Assembly: GCA_963638105.1 (NCBI GenBank)
Contig: CAVHPP010000002.1
Location: forward strand, 62,001 to 126,000
DNA from: CAG-217 sp963638105
Lineage (GTDB): Bacteria; Bacillota; Clostridia; Oscillospirales; Acutalibacteraceae
Reading direction: 5' to 3'
Length of the DNA stretch: 64,000 nucleotides
This document shows positions 49,701 through 63,349 of this stretch, piece by piece. A program made the position numbers and the translations under genes. The first letter of the stretch is position 1. Each line of letters begins with the position of its first letter. The notes below the pieces were generated by a model, which was given only the letters and a program-made list of their open reading frames with translations, was not told where the DNA came from and ran no database searches.

Positions 49701-50502
49701 GAACCCCTTGGGCGTACCTTCCCGTATGAACATCGGGCAGGTGCTGGAGGTGCATCTGGGCTATGCCGCTATGGCACTGGGCTGGAAGATGATGACCCCC
49801 GTATTTGACGGTGCCCATGAGGACGACATTCGTGAGTGCCTGAAATTGGCCGGTCTGCGTGAGGACGGTAAAACTACCCTGACCGACGGCCGTACAGGCG
49901 AAAAGTTTGATAACCCGGTGACCGTGGGCTACATGTATTACCTGAAGCTCCATCACCTGGTAGATGATAAGATCCACGCCCGTTCCACCGGTCCTTACAG
50001 CCTGGTCACCCAGCAGCCTTTGGGTGGTAAAGCCCAGTTCGGCGGCCAGCGTTTCGGTGAGATGGAGGTTTGGGCACTGGAGGCATACGGCGCTGCTTAC
50101 ACCCTGCAAGAGATCATGACGGTGAAGTCCGATGATGTTGTGGGTCGTGTGAAGGCTTATGAGGCCATTGTTAAGGGCGAGAATATCCCCAAGGCAGGCA
50201 CGCCGGAATCCTTCAAGGTTCTGTTTAAGGAGCTGCAGGCACTGGGTCTGGATACCCGTGTGTATGACGCCAACGGCGAGGAAGTAGAGCTCAAGCAGGA
50301 TCTGGACGATGGCACCGGTATTCAGCCTATTGATGACAAGGCGTTCACCACCGTCAATGACTTTGACGAGGGCAGCGAGGGCTTTGGCATTGAGAATGCG
50401 GAAGAAGCCGGCGAGGAAGCAGGCGCAGACGCAGCGGATTCGTTTGCAGATTTGTTTGCAAACGCCCTGGACGACGATTCGGACGACGGGGCCGACGCGT
50501 AA
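46783..50502 (+). CDS. rpoB: RNA polymerase beta subunit
   Basis: A 1239-residue catalytic core subunit. The rifampicin-binding cluster reads SPLSQFMDQNNPLAELTHKR followed by RLSAL, so the Asp, His and Ser whose changes cause resistance are wild type. The conserved GRMCPIETPEGPNIGLI and GDKMAGRHGNKGVVS blocks are intact. The C-terminal tail after about residue 1195 is very acidic (EEAGEEAGADAADS). ATG 46783 fits the usual RpoB start; TTGGAG lies 11 bases upstream and a GTG at 46771 is the alternative. It is not preceded by rplJ-rplL, which usually lead this operon. Confidence 0.98.
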   Translation: MLNVKDVQLGTTTRKSFAKINEVMQMPNLIEVQKKSYQWFLDEGLEEVFRDIGSITDYTGNLVLDFIDYTMDEDPKYTIAQCKARDVTYAKPLKVRARLQNKETGEVKENIIFMGDFPLMTDAGTFVINGAERCIVSQLVRSPGVYYHMDHDKTGKELYTNTVIPNRGAWLEYETDANDLFYVRIDKNRKIFITTFLRALGLGLDHEIIDYFGEDERLVATIEKDTTKNQEEALLEVYKRLRPGEPPTLETAQAHLDGLFFDPHRYDLSRVGRYKYNKKLGMADRLNGQILAEPVISPQGEFLADAGEKIDKIKAMEIEDAGVMFAFVDVDGNKVKVVSNGMVDIKKYVDFDCTPLGIREKVSYAVLAEILEKCGDDEEALKEEIRIKQDDLVPKHITTDDIFATVSYLCNLACGVGTTDDIDHLGNRRIRAVGELLQNQFRIGFTRMERVIRERMTLQAQDDEDAITPQALINIRPVVAAIREFFGSSPLSQFMDQNNPLAELTHKRRLSALGPGGLSRDRAGFEVRDVHYTHYGRMCPIETPEGPNIGLISYLACYSRLNEYGFIEAPYRKVDKETGVVTDEVVYMTADVEDEFVVAQANEPLDEEGHFTNRRVTCRHRDEFLTLPPERVDYMDVSPKMVVSVATAMIPFLENDDANRALMGANMQRQAVPLLKTEAPVVGTGMEYKAAYDSGVVVIAKRGGTVCAVDARTIDIKTASGEIDHYELVKFSGSNQGTCINQRPIVSLHQQVEDGQVIADGPATCNGEVSLGKNALIGFMTWEGYNYEDAVLINEKIVRDDVYTSIHIEEHEVESRDTKLGPEEITRDIPNVGEDALKDLDEDGIIRIGAEVHSGDILVGKVTPKGETELTAEERLLRAIFGEKAREVRDTSMRVPHGEYGIVVDVKVFTRANSDEMSPGVNKVVRVYIAQKRKIQAGDKMAGRHGNKGVVSRVLPQEDMPFLPDGRPLDIVLNPLGVPSRMNIGQVLEVHLGYAAMALGWKMMTPVFDGAHEDDIRECLKLAGLREDGKTTLTDGRTGEKFDNPVTVGYMYYLKLHHLVDDKIHARSTGPYSLVTQQPLGGKAQFGGQRFGEMEVWALEAYGAAYTLQEIMTVKSDDVVGRVKAYEAIVKGENIPKAGTPESFKVLFKELQALGLDTRVYDANGEEVELKQDLDDGTGIQPIDDKAFTTVNDFDEGSEGFGIENAEEAGEEAGADAADSFADLFANALDDDSDDGADA

Positions 50503-50543
50503 ACGCCATTCCGACACTACATTATATATAAAGGAGTGCTTCC

Positions 50544-54194
<3,651 letters not shown>

Positions 54195-54276
54195 TATAAT
54201 GCTAAATTGTCGGTGTGCGATTTGCGCTAAATCAGCCCAAATCTCATCGAATTTAGCCGAAAATTGACCATTTACC

Positions 54277-54302
54277 GGGGCAGAACCGTAAAGTTCTGCC
54301 CC
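54277..54302 (+). promoter_or_regulatory. Hairpin in the rpsL leader
   Basis: A perfect 10-bp stem GGGGCAGAAC with GTTCTGCCCC and a 6-base loop lies about 100 bases before rpsL. A T-run follows 12 bases later, so it may act as a weak attenuator or as a binding site in ribosomal-protein autoregulation. Confidence 0.45.
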
Positions 54303-54399
54303 AGTAGGTGCGTTTTTGAGCAGAAAATGCAAATTTGCTTTGCCAAATTTGTGTTTTGTGCGCAAAAGCGTACAAAATAATTTGAAAGGAGATAAACGA

Positions 54400-54822
54400 T
54401 TGCCTACCTTTAACCAACTTGTAAGAACAGGTCGTAAGACGCTGGAGAAAAAGTCCAAAACACCGGCTCTGCTGAAGGGGCTGAACACCAAGAAGAATGT
54501 TATGACCGATAACAATTCTCCCCAGAAGCGCGGCGTTTGCACCGCAGTCAAGACTGCAACTCCGAAAAAGCCGAACTCTGCACTGCGTAAGATTGCCAGA
54601 GTGCGTCTGTCTAACGGCATTGAAGTGTCCGCTTACATTCCCGGCGTAGGTCACAACCTGCAGGAGCACTCTGTAGTTATGATCCGCGGCGGCCGTGTTA
54701 AGGACCTTCCCGGTGTGCGTTACCACATCATTCGCGGTACTCTTGATACCCAGGGCGTGAACGGCAGAATGCAGGGCCGCTCTAAGTACGGCGCCAAGAG
54801 ACCGAAAGCTGCTAAGAAATAA
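54400..54822 (+). CDS. rpsL: 30S ribosomal protein S12
   Basis: A 140-residue protein of the decoding centre. It starts LPTFNQLVRTGRK at a TTG codon (54400) with AAGGAG 8 bases upstream; there is no suitable ATG. The streptomycin-related segments TPKKPNSALRK and GGRVKDLPGVRYH have the sensitive-type Lys residues. The C-terminus is basic (KYGAKRPKAAKK). Confidence 0.97.
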   Translation: MPTFNQLVRTGRKTLEKKSKTPALLKGLNTKKNVMTDNNSPQKRGVCTAVKTATPKKPNSALRKIARVRLSNGIEVSAYIPGVGHNLQEHSVVMIRGGRVKDLPGVRYHIIRGTLDTQGVNGRMQGRSKYGAKRPKAAKK

Positions 54823-55007
54823 GAGCAGCGCCGATCCGTTAAGGATCCACCAAGCTCAGCCCCGCTGAGTTTGATCTTCTTGTTTGGAAATCCGGCAAAA
54901 GTTTATATACTTTATATTGCTATACAGTGTATGACCTTTTTGTTGGCTCCACGGGAAAACTCGAGTACCTATGAACTCATCAATGATAATGAAGGAGGGA
55001 AGCGAAG

Positions 55008-55478
55008 ATGCCAAGAAGAGGCCAGATCGCTAAGCGTGACGTTCTGCCTGATCCGCTGTACAACTCTAAGCTTGTTACACGCCTGATCAACAACGTTATG
55101 TACGATGGTAAAAAGGGTGTCGCACAGAAGATTGTGTACGACGCTTTCGACATCATCAAAGAAAAGACGGGTAATGATCCCCTGGAAACTTTTGAAGCTG
55201 CCATGGAAAATGTTATGCCCGTACTGGAGGTTAAGGCTCGCCGTGTAGGCGGTGCTACCTACCAGGTACCGCTTGAGGTTCGTCCGGAACGGCGCCAGAC
55301 CCTGGGTCTGCGCTGGATCACTCTCTATGCGCGTCAGCGTTCTGAGAGAACCATGAAGGAGCGCCTGGCAGCCGAGATTATGGATGCTACCAATAAGACC
55401 GGCGGCGCTGCCAAGAAGTGCGACGATACCCATAAGATGGCTGAGGCAAACAAGGCGTTTGCTCATTTCAGATATTAA
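55008..55478 (+). CDS. rpsG: 30S ribosomal protein S7
   Basis: A 156-residue protein that nucleates 30S head assembly: MPRRGQIAKRDVLPDPLY, VRPERRQTLGLRWI and ERLAAEIMDA are family segments. AAGGAGGGAAGCGAAG precedes the start. The 185-base gap after rpsL holds only short inverted repeats (GGATC..GATCC; CTCAGCCCCGCTGAG) and is longer than usual for this operon. Confidence 0.98.
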   Translation: MPRRGQIAKRDVLPDPLYNSKLVTRLINNVMYDGKKGVAQKIVYDAFDIIKEKTGNDPLETFEAAMENVMPVLEVKARRVGGATYQVPLEVRPERRQTLGLRWITLYARQRSERTMKERLAAEIMDATNKTGGAAKKCDDTHKMAEANKAFAHFRY

Positions 55479-55504
55479 GCCATTCAGTTTGTTAGGAGGA
55501 TATT

Positions 55505-57601
<2,097 letters not shown>

Positions 57602-57627
57602 TAATTCGATAAATCAATAAAAAATGC

Positions 57628-57656
57628 TTGCTATTTTTATCCGATTTTGATAGAAT
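57628..57656 (+). promoter_or_regulatory. Promoter of tuf
   Basis: TTGCTA (57628-57633), 17 bases, TAGAAT (57651-57656), 45 bases before tuf. It allows tuf expression in addition to read-through from fusA. Confidence 0.75.
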
Positions 57657-57701
57657 AGCAATGACAATTGACTATTGTAAATTCTTAAGGAGGAAATTCC
57701 A

Positions 57702-58895
57702 ATGGCAAAAGAACATTTTAACAGAACCAAACCCCATGTTAACATTGGTACGATCGGCCATGTTGACCATGGTAAGACCACTCTGACCGCAGCTATCACC
57801 AAGTACCTTGCAAACAAGGGCTATGCAAAGTTCGAGGACTATGCAGATATCGATAAGGCTCCGGAAGAGAGAGAGCGTGGTATCACAATCAACACCGCTC
57901 ACGTTGAGTATGAGACCGACAAGCGCCACTATGCACACGTGGACTGCCCCGGCCATGCTGACTATATCAAGAACATGATCACCGGTGCTGCACAGATGGA
58001 CGGCGCTATCCTGGTTATCGCTGCTACCGATGGCCCCATGGCGCAGACCAAGGAGCATCTGCTGCTGGCTCGTCAGGTAGGCGTGCCCGCAATCATCGTT
58101 TTCCTGAACAAGACCGACCAAGTAGACGATCCCGAGCTGCTTGAGCTGGTTGAGATGGAAGTTCGTGAGACCCTGGCCGAGTATGGCTTTGATGAGGATT
58201 GCCCCATCATCAAGGGTTCCGCTCTGAAGGCTCTGGAAGCTGCTTCCAATGATGATCCCGCTTGCGAGTGCATCAAAGAGCTGATGGACGCTGTTGACGA
58301 GTATATCCCCACTCCGGACCGTAAGGCTGACCTGCCTTTCCTGATGCCCGTAGAGGATGTATTCACCATCACCGGTCGTGGTACCGTTGCTACCGGCCGT
58401 GTGGAGAGAGGCCAGCTGAAGACCGGCGAGGAAGTTGAGATCGTTGGCCTGAAGGACGAGAGCTCCAAGACCGTTTGCACCGGTATTGAGATGTTCCGTA
58501 AGATTCTGGACTATGCTGAGGCCGGCGACAACATCGGCTGCCTGCTGCGTGGTGTTCAGAGATCCGACATCGAGCGTGGCCAGGTTCTGGCTAAGCCCGG
58601 TTCCATTCATCCCCACACCGAGTTCACCGGTCAGGTGTACGTACTGACCAAGGAAGAGGGCGGTCGTCATACTCCCTTCTTCAACAACTATCGTCCGCAG
58701 TTCTATTTCAGAACTACCGATGTTACCGGCGTGATCACTCTGCCCGAGGGCACTGAGATGTGCATGCCTGGCGATAACGTAAACATGGATGTTAAGCTGA
58801 TCACCCCCATCGCTATTGAAGAGGGTCTGCGCTTCGCTATCCGTGAGGGCGGCCGTACCGTTGGTTCCGGCGTTGTTACCGCTATCAAGGAGTAA
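57702..58895 (+). CDS. tuf: Elongation factor Tu
   Basis: A 397-residue GTPase that delivers aminoacyl-tRNA. G1 is GHVDHGKTTL, the effector part RGITINTAHVEYE, G3 DCPGHADYI and G4 NKTD. Domains II and III are complete (GRGTVATGRVERGQ; GGRHTPFFNNYRPQFYFR). AAGGAGGAAATTCC precedes the start. A terminator follows after 20 bases. Confidence 0.99.
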   Translation: MAKEHFNRTKPHVNIGTIGHVDHGKTTLTAAITKYLANKGYAKFEDYADIDKAPEERERGITINTAHVEYETDKRHYAHVDCPGHADYIKNMITGAAQMDGAILVIAATDGPMAQTKEHLLLARQVGVPAIIVFLNKTDQVDDPELLELVEMEVRETLAEYGFDEDCPIIKGSALKALEAASNDDPACECIKELMDAVDEYIPTPDRKADLPFLMPVEDVFTITGRGTVATGRVERGQLKTGEEVEIVGLKDESSKTVCTGIEMFRKILDYAEAGDNIGCLLRGVQRSDIERGQVLAKPGSIHPHTEFTGQVYVLTKEEGGRHTPFFNNYRPQFYFRTTDVTGVITLPEGTEMCMPGDNVNMDVKLITPIAIEEGLRFAIREGGRTVGSGVVTAIKE

Positions 58896-58915
58896 TTCCC
58901 GGAATTACAGAATCT

Positions 58916-58949
58916 ATAAAAGAGCAAGTCTTCGGACTTGCTCTTTTTG
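58916..58949 (+). terminator. Terminator after tuf
   Basis: A stem AAAGAGCAAGTC with GACTTGCTCTTT around a TTCG loop is followed by more Ts. A second, weaker hairpin with T-run lies at 58965-58992 (GAAGGA with TCCTTC). The rest up to 59171 holds no gene. Confidence 0.93.
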
Positions 58950-59171
58950 CATTAATAGTTATATGAAGGAAGGGTTCAGATCCTTCTTTTTTATTAGCAA
59001 ACTCGGATACAAACCTATTTCAACGGCTAACCGATTGCGCGGCGTTCGTTGGTACTATGATTGATTGTCCGCTATTTGGTACACATGACGGGTCCGCTTG
59101 CACCGAGCGTTGACAGCCGCGGCGGCAAGACTGTATAATGGTTCTATGGTAAACGCGACGCCGTCAGCGAG

Positions 59172-61284
59172 ATGATCTTTGATTTCATCAGCGGTGAAGC
59201 CAGCACGCAGGAGGGCGGTGAGAAGTTTGCCAAGTGGCTGGCGGAAGATGCGGACCTGACCCAAAAAGAAAAGAAGTCCGTTGTGGAAAAGATCAAGGAC
59301 TTCTTTACAAAGCTGCTGGACGACTTTTTTAACGCGCTGGACAATGCCATTGACAACCGCCAAAGAATGCTGGAAGGTAAGCATGGCGGTGAAGCAGAAA
59401 ATAGCTAGTCCGAAATTCGCCATTCTATTGAAATTACAGAAGACGGCGAACCGTGTGTCGTTATTGATAATGATGTACTGGCTGGCGTGTCTAAGTCGCG
59501 GTGGGCGGCCAAAATCAAAGATATCTTGACTGAATATAAATCCGGTGTAGATTTGTGGGGTGGCGTAGTCAAAGTAAATGCCATTAGTAAAAATGAGTTT
59601 TTGAATTCAAAATACTCTCGGTATCTTAAAACAAAGAAAAAGACAGCCTACAAAGATAAACTGCTATCTGCGCAGAATTTAGACGAGATCCTGCAATCCA
59701 GTAAAAACAAAAAGATTGAAGACTTGAAGCACAGCAGAAATGATACCTTCAAGCAGTTTGCCCATTCTGATGTGCTCCTTAAGGTTGGCGAAAACGGATA
59801 TACCGCTGATGTGATTATTGGCATAACCACACAGAACGCGATGGTGTTCTATGATATCGTGGATATGCGGAAGGCAGATGTGAAAATAAAAAACGCAACC
59901 CCTCAAGGCTATGCAAATAGCAGGAAGCCTTTTAAGCAAGGGATTGCGTCTGACAACAAGGTAACACAAAATGGACCTGATGTCAATACTCATTCTATGC
60001 AGAATGGGCAAAAAAATGCACAGAACGGCAAAAACAACACCCGGCATTCCTTGGAAGTGGACAGCCAAGGCAACGAACTGACGGAGGCGCAGCAGCGGCG
60101 GTATAAGCATGTAGCGCCGGAACTGCGGGACGCGGACGGCAAGATCAAACCGTTCTACCACGGTACTGCCAGAGCGGACCGGGTAGGTTATGTGTTTGAC
60201 CCTAAGCGGGCAACTTCCGGGCCGATGGCGTATTTTACGGACGATCCGGATATTGCCACAAATTACAGCAAGGATAAAGCAGATACTTCTCTCGCCTACG
60301 ATAGCGATTATGACAGCTACGAGACCCAGTTTCAGGTAAACGGCAAGCCGGTTACGGAATACTGGAACACCTTGACCGCAGCTGAAAAGAAAGCGATGAC
60401 CGAGAAGATCAAGCAGGTCACATTGGACGACAACGATAACATTGTCTTGAAGCCCGGCAATCAAATAGGCATTGGTAGCTTTAGCGACTACGAACTGCAC
60501 CGTGCCAAGGGCAATGCGCTGTCCGTACTGGTAGATATGTGGCTTGGTGATGGAAATCTTTGGAACGAAGAAAGCCGTTTCTTGGATGTGCTGAAAGCGG
60601 TGGGTATTGATCAGGCCCAGTACAATGACCCGGACTACCGGGAAGAAAAGGTGTATCAGGCTTATCTGAATATTACCAATCCGTACAACACCGGCAAGCT
60701 GGATCAATCCTTTATTGATGATTTGCAGTCGTATGTGAATAACGCGGATATGAGCCGGTACGCCACAGACAATGCCCAGGCGGATATGTGGGATAAGAAC
60801 GGCATTCCTATTGAGGATTGGCTGGAGCGGTTGCAGGATGACTTGGATAACGGCACAACCCATGCTTGGACCACGGTGCCGGATGTAGTCACGGACTTCT
60901 TGAAGGACAGCGGCTATGACGGCATTGTTGACCAAGGTGGCAAAAACGGCGGCGATCAGCACACCGTTGCGATTCCGTTCTATTCCAATCAGATCAAAGA
61001 AGTTACCAATGGTAATCCTACCGACAGTCCAGATATTCGGTACTCAAAGCAAATAGAGGTTGACGAATTTGACGAGGCCGGATATGATGTGATTAACACC
61101 ACCGGCAAAAAGCGGTATGCGGACCTAAAGCGTGAGGTTATGACTTGGGACGCAGACCGTCACATGAATGAGGTGCGCTGTATTACCATTGGCAGCGGAT
61201 TTTATGCTTACAAAATGCTGGATACGCCCACAAGGGATATTTTAGTGTACAAACCACTGGATACAACTGCAAGGAGAGAGTACA
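59172..61284 (+). pseudogene. Large polyvalent mobile-element protein with ART-like domain, interrupted by TAG
   Basis: One frame stays coding across this stretch but is cut by a TAG at 59406-59408. Before it: MIFDFISGEASTQEGGEKFA ... MLEGKHGGEAENS. Directly after it: SEIRHSIEITEDGEPCVVID and a domain (KSRWAAKIKDILTEY ... YTADVIIGITTQNAMVFYDI) that resembles the PBECR-type nuclease-like domains of phage and ICE polyvalent proteins (tentative). From about 60100 an ADP-ribosyltransferase-like polyvalent domain follows: KPFYHGTARADRVGYVFD, MAYFTDDPDIATNYSKD, then SGYDGIVDQGG and NPTDSPDIRYS. The N-terminal bulk of such a protein is missing, and no ribosome site precedes 59172. The frame stays open through the next two small genes, so its original end is unclear. 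It is a relic of an integrated element beside tRNA-Pro. Confidence 0.7.
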
Positions 61285-61518
61285 ATGAACTTAGAAAGTC
61301 AGTCAAGAACAGATCTGGCAAAACTTCTTATCGAGCTGCTGATCTCATTGGACGCTTCAGAGACAGCAATCGGGACAATAGTAACCTATCTGGGAAGCAG
61401 CAAAGAGAATTTCATCACGATGTTGAATTCAATCGCGGATCGTTACGAGAAGAAGGGAACAGTAACGGAGGAAGAACTCCTAAAAATGTGCGTAATGATC
61501 AGCTGCAAAAAGGATTGA
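61285..61518 (+). CDS. Small protein family A, copy 1 (A1), unknown
   Basis: A 77-residue predicted helical protein. AAGGAGAG lies 6 bases before the ATG. It contains LAKLLIELLISLDASETAIG, a middle YLGSSKENFITMLNSIADRY and the conserved end EKKGTVTEEELLKMCVMISC followed by KKD. It is clearly homologous to A2 (62109-62342): both end GTVTEEE-x-LKMCV-x-ISCKKD. B1 follows after only 2 bases and its ribosome site lies in the last codons of A1. No known family recognised. The A1-B1 order suggests a two-gene unit. Confidence 0.7.
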   Translation: MNLESQSRTDLAKLLIELLISLDASETAIGTIVTYLGSSKENFITMLNSIADRYEKKGTVTEEELLKMCVMISCKKD

Positions 61519-61520
61519 TT

Positions 61521-61727
61521 ATGGTAACGAGAAACATGTTTAAGACATATGTAGACATTTCATGCAAAATACTTCATATATACTCGCACGGTACAATTAT
61601 ACAAATTCTGGATTTTATGTCATCGGACGAGGCCGTATTGAAAATGGAAGAAATGCTTTCAACCAATCCGTCAGAAAGCGAACTTTTGATAATGCTTGAT
61701 GTCTTGCGGGAGAATGAACCAAAATGA
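61521..61727 (+). CDS. Small protein family B, copy 1 (B1), unknown
   Basis: A 68-residue predicted helical protein, MVTRNMFKTYVDISCKILHI, then FMSSDEAVLKMEEMLSTNP, SESELLIMLDVL. AAAAAGGA lies 6 bases upstream, overlapping the A1 stop region. It is homologous to B3 (62640-62837), sharing FMSSDEAVLKME and STNPSESELL, and more distantly to B2. It is also in frame with the long upstream pseudogene frame; since B3 has its own start, I take B1 as an independent gene. Confidence 0.65.
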   Translation: MVTRNMFKTYVDISCKILHIYSHGTIIQILDFMSSDEAVLKMEEMLSTNPSESELLIMLDVLRENEPK

Positions 61728-61832
61728 AAAAGAGACAAATTGGCGGCCACGCAGGAAGATACTTCCGCGGTGATATATTAACGCACATTTGTATCGCAAC
61801 GACAGTGTAGAGGAGTGGTGGATAAGAAAATT

Positions 61833-62066
61833 ATGATGACAAGAAGGTCGTTAGGAGAATACTGTGACATCTTAGTGAAAGCTATGGACTTGTACTCACC
61901 AGATACGGTGATCGCAATACAAGAGGCTTTACACTCAGATCAGGAAGTAACGAGAATGTTAAGACTGGTAGAGACGAATTTGCCGGAAGATGAATTGTTG
62001 ACCAAGATACATGAGCTACAGGAGAACGGACAGACAGCCAAGATATTCGGTATTCAAGGCGGATAG
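61833..62066 (+). CDS. Small protein family B, copy 2 (B2), unknown
   Basis: A 77-residue divergent member of family B: MMTRRSLGEYCDILVKAMDL, YSPDTVIAIQEALHSDQEV, then LPEDELLTKIHELQEN, which matches the end of B3 (KIHELQEN). The last 12 residues (GQTAKIFGIQGG) come from a degenerate copy of a segment of the polyvalent pseudogene (61023-61086), so the natural stop was replaced by recombination. The start is uncertain: ATG 61833 fits the alignment, GTG 61818 is closer to AGGAG. A 28-codon ORF at 61724-61810 before it is not supported. Confidence 0.55.
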   Translation: MMTRRSLGEYCDILVKAMDLYSPDTVIAIQEALHSDQEVTRMLRLVETNLPEDELLTKIHELQENGQTAKIFGIQGG

Positions 62067-62108
62067 AGGTTGATGAATGGATGTAGCCGGATATAAGGAG
62101 AAAATTTA

Positions 62109-62342
62109 ATGAAATCCGAAATGTCACTTATGAAAGAAAGAATGCTGGTTCTATTTCAGCTTCTGCACAACTTGGGTATATCGGACGAGAAGTGCGAGGG
62201 GATAGCCAGTTATCTGGGGTGGAATCTGGACAACATAAATGCAATGCTTTTGGCACTGGCAGATCGTTACGAGGAGAAGGGAACGGTGACAGAGGAAGAA
62301 GTGCTAAAAATGTGCGTAACGATCAGCTGCAAGAAGGATTAA
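62109..62342 (+). CDS. Small protein family A, copy 2 (A2), unknown
   Basis: A 77-residue paralogue of A1 of identical length, MKSEMSLMKERMLVLFQLLH, then SYLGWNLDNINAMLLALADR, EEKGTVTEEEVLKMCVTISC. AAGGAG lies 7 bases before the ATG. The 3' halves of A1 and A2 are nearly alike in DNA, the 5' halves differ much more. No B gene directly follows; B3 lies 0.3 kb downstream. Confidence 0.7.
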   Translation: MKSEMSLMKERMLVLFQLLHNLGISDEKCEGIASYLGWNLDNINAMLLALADRYEEKGTVTEEEVLKMCVTISCKKD

Positions 62343-62639
62343 ACGCTGACAGTTACAAGTCCATGGACATTGATGACACCGGTCACACAATGAATAAGAA
62401 ATCATACATAAATGAAAAAAGAACCTGTCGCAAGTTAATCACCAACTGTATGAGTGGTTGGCAACTATTAACGACAAATCCTCTAACACCAAGGTAACAT
62501 AAATGGATCTTGATGTCAATACGCATTTTATGCAGAGCGAGTGAAAAGTACAACAGAGTGTTGCAAATCGGTGAGGACGATGTTGCTTCACAGTGTCATA
62601 ACATAGCAAGATATATCAACGATGTAAAGGAGTTACACT
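62343..62639 (+). repeat. Degenerate duplicated pieces of the polyvalent gene
   Basis: This non-coding spacer contains, at 62492-62530, a diverged copy of 59960-60002 (AAGGTAACA ... GTCAATAC-x-CATT-x-TATGCAGA). At 62372-62386 it has TTGATGACACCGG, similar to TTGACGACACCGG at 62861-62873. It shows no supported gene. Confidence 0.55.
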
Positions 62640-62837
62640 ATGATAACCAGCAAGTATATGAATCTATACTCAGATCTCGCGTTAAAGGTACTTCATACCT
62701 ACTCGCCGAGTACAATAATCGAAGCAAACGATTTCATGTCATCGGACGAGGCAGTGTTGAAAATGGAACAAATACTCTCAACAAATCCGTCAGAGAGCGA
62801 ACTGCTGGACAAGATACACGAGTTGCAGGAGAACTGA
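62640..62837 (+). CDS. Small protein family B, copy 3 (B3), unknown
   Basis: A 65-residue predicted helical protein, MITSKYMNLYSDLALKVLHT, YSPSTIIEANDFMSSDEAV, then LKMEQILSTNPSESELLDK ending IHELQEN. AAAGGAG lies 7 bases before the ATG. It is the most typical member of family B. Not recognised as any known family. Confidence 0.7.
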   Translation: MITSKYMNLYSDLALKVLHTYSPSTIIEANDFMSSDEAVLKMEQILSTNPSESELLDKIHELQEN

Positions 62838-63058
62838 CGGAGAGCCGTAAGGCCAAGAGTATTGACGACACCGGACGCACCTCTCTGCTGCGTGACGAGT
62901 ACGCCCAGGAGGTTTTGGGCACGCTGCGGGGTATGGCAATCACTTTGTCCGATGAGCAAAAGGCAGAGACGGCCTACCACCACGACCGGTACGGCAATTA
63001 CCTGCTTTTTCTGTATTTTGCATCAAAACGTACTGCGATAAGTACGGCAACGCCATAA
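62838..63058 (+). pseudogene. Fragment of a polyvalent mobile-element protein
   Basis: A frame starting within B3 reads SIDDTGRTSLLRDEYAQEVL, then GTLRGMAITLSDEQKAETAY HHDRYGNY. It looks like part of the large structural/polyvalent proteins of phages and ICEs, lacking both ends. It marks the tRNA-Pro side of the decayed element. Confidence 0.45.
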
Positions 63059-63130
63059 GAGTTTTGTTTTCTCTTGTTTTTTGTGTAATCGGAAATTTGG
63101 CTTATCTAAGCCAAAAATAAAAAGCAAAAT

Positions 63131-63158
63131 AAAAAAGGACAGCCAAAAAGCTGTCCCT
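63131..63158 (-). terminator. Terminator of tRNA-Pro
   Basis: On the minus strand, GGACAGC and GCTGTCC pair around a 5-6 base loop and are followed by TTTTTTATTTT, just past the CCA end of the tRNA. Confidence 0.85.
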
Positions 63159-63159
63159 G

Positions 63160-63235
63160 TGGTCGGAGTGACAAGACTTGAACTTGCGGCCCCTAGACCC
63201 CCAGTCTAGTGCGCTACCAACTGCGCCACACCCCG
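63160..63235 (-). tRNA. tRNA-Pro (anticodon GGG)
   Basis: A complete cloverleaf. The acceptor stem CGGGGTG pairs with CACTCCG (one G-T), the D arm is GCGCAGTTGGTAGCGC, and the anticodon arm is CTAGA-CTGGGGG-TCTAG giving GGG. The T arm carries TTCAAGT and the CCA end is encoded. The mobile relic lies just beyond its 3' end, the usual side for integrase-targeted tRNA insertions, although no second copy of the tRNA end was found. Confidence 0.95.
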
Positions 63236-63246
63236 ATTGCTTAAAC

Positions 63247-63275
63247 ACTATACCATAAAATGCGCTATATTGCAA
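63247..63275 (-). promoter_or_regulatory. Promoter of tRNA-Pro
   Basis: On the minus strand, TTGCAA (63275-63270), 17 bases, TATAGT (63252-63247), 11 bases before the tRNA. Confidence 0.75.
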
Positions 63276-63349
63276 GCCTTTTTTGCGAATGGTTGCATTT
63301 TTTTTGCAAAAGGACTATACTAATTATAGATTGGACAAGAGGTGATGAA

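Noticed and set aside
46579..50517. 1312-codon open frame on the minus strand opposite rpoB
   Set aside because: It is an antisense shadow of the highly biased rpoB codons; rpoB itself is beyond doubt.
58950..59170. Search for a second copy of the tRNA-Pro 3' end as an attachment site
   Set aside because: No convincing direct repeat of the tRNA end was found on the tuf side of the relic.
61279..61520. Polyvalent protein continuing through A1 into B1 as one 746-residue protein
   Set aside because: Across A1 the frame gives low-complexity out-of-frame translation of a gene with its own start and ribosome site; B-type genes also exist as separate genes.
61724..61810. 28-codon ORF between B1 and B2
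   Set aside because: It overlaps the B1 stop, has no ribosome site and no paralogue near the other A/B copies.
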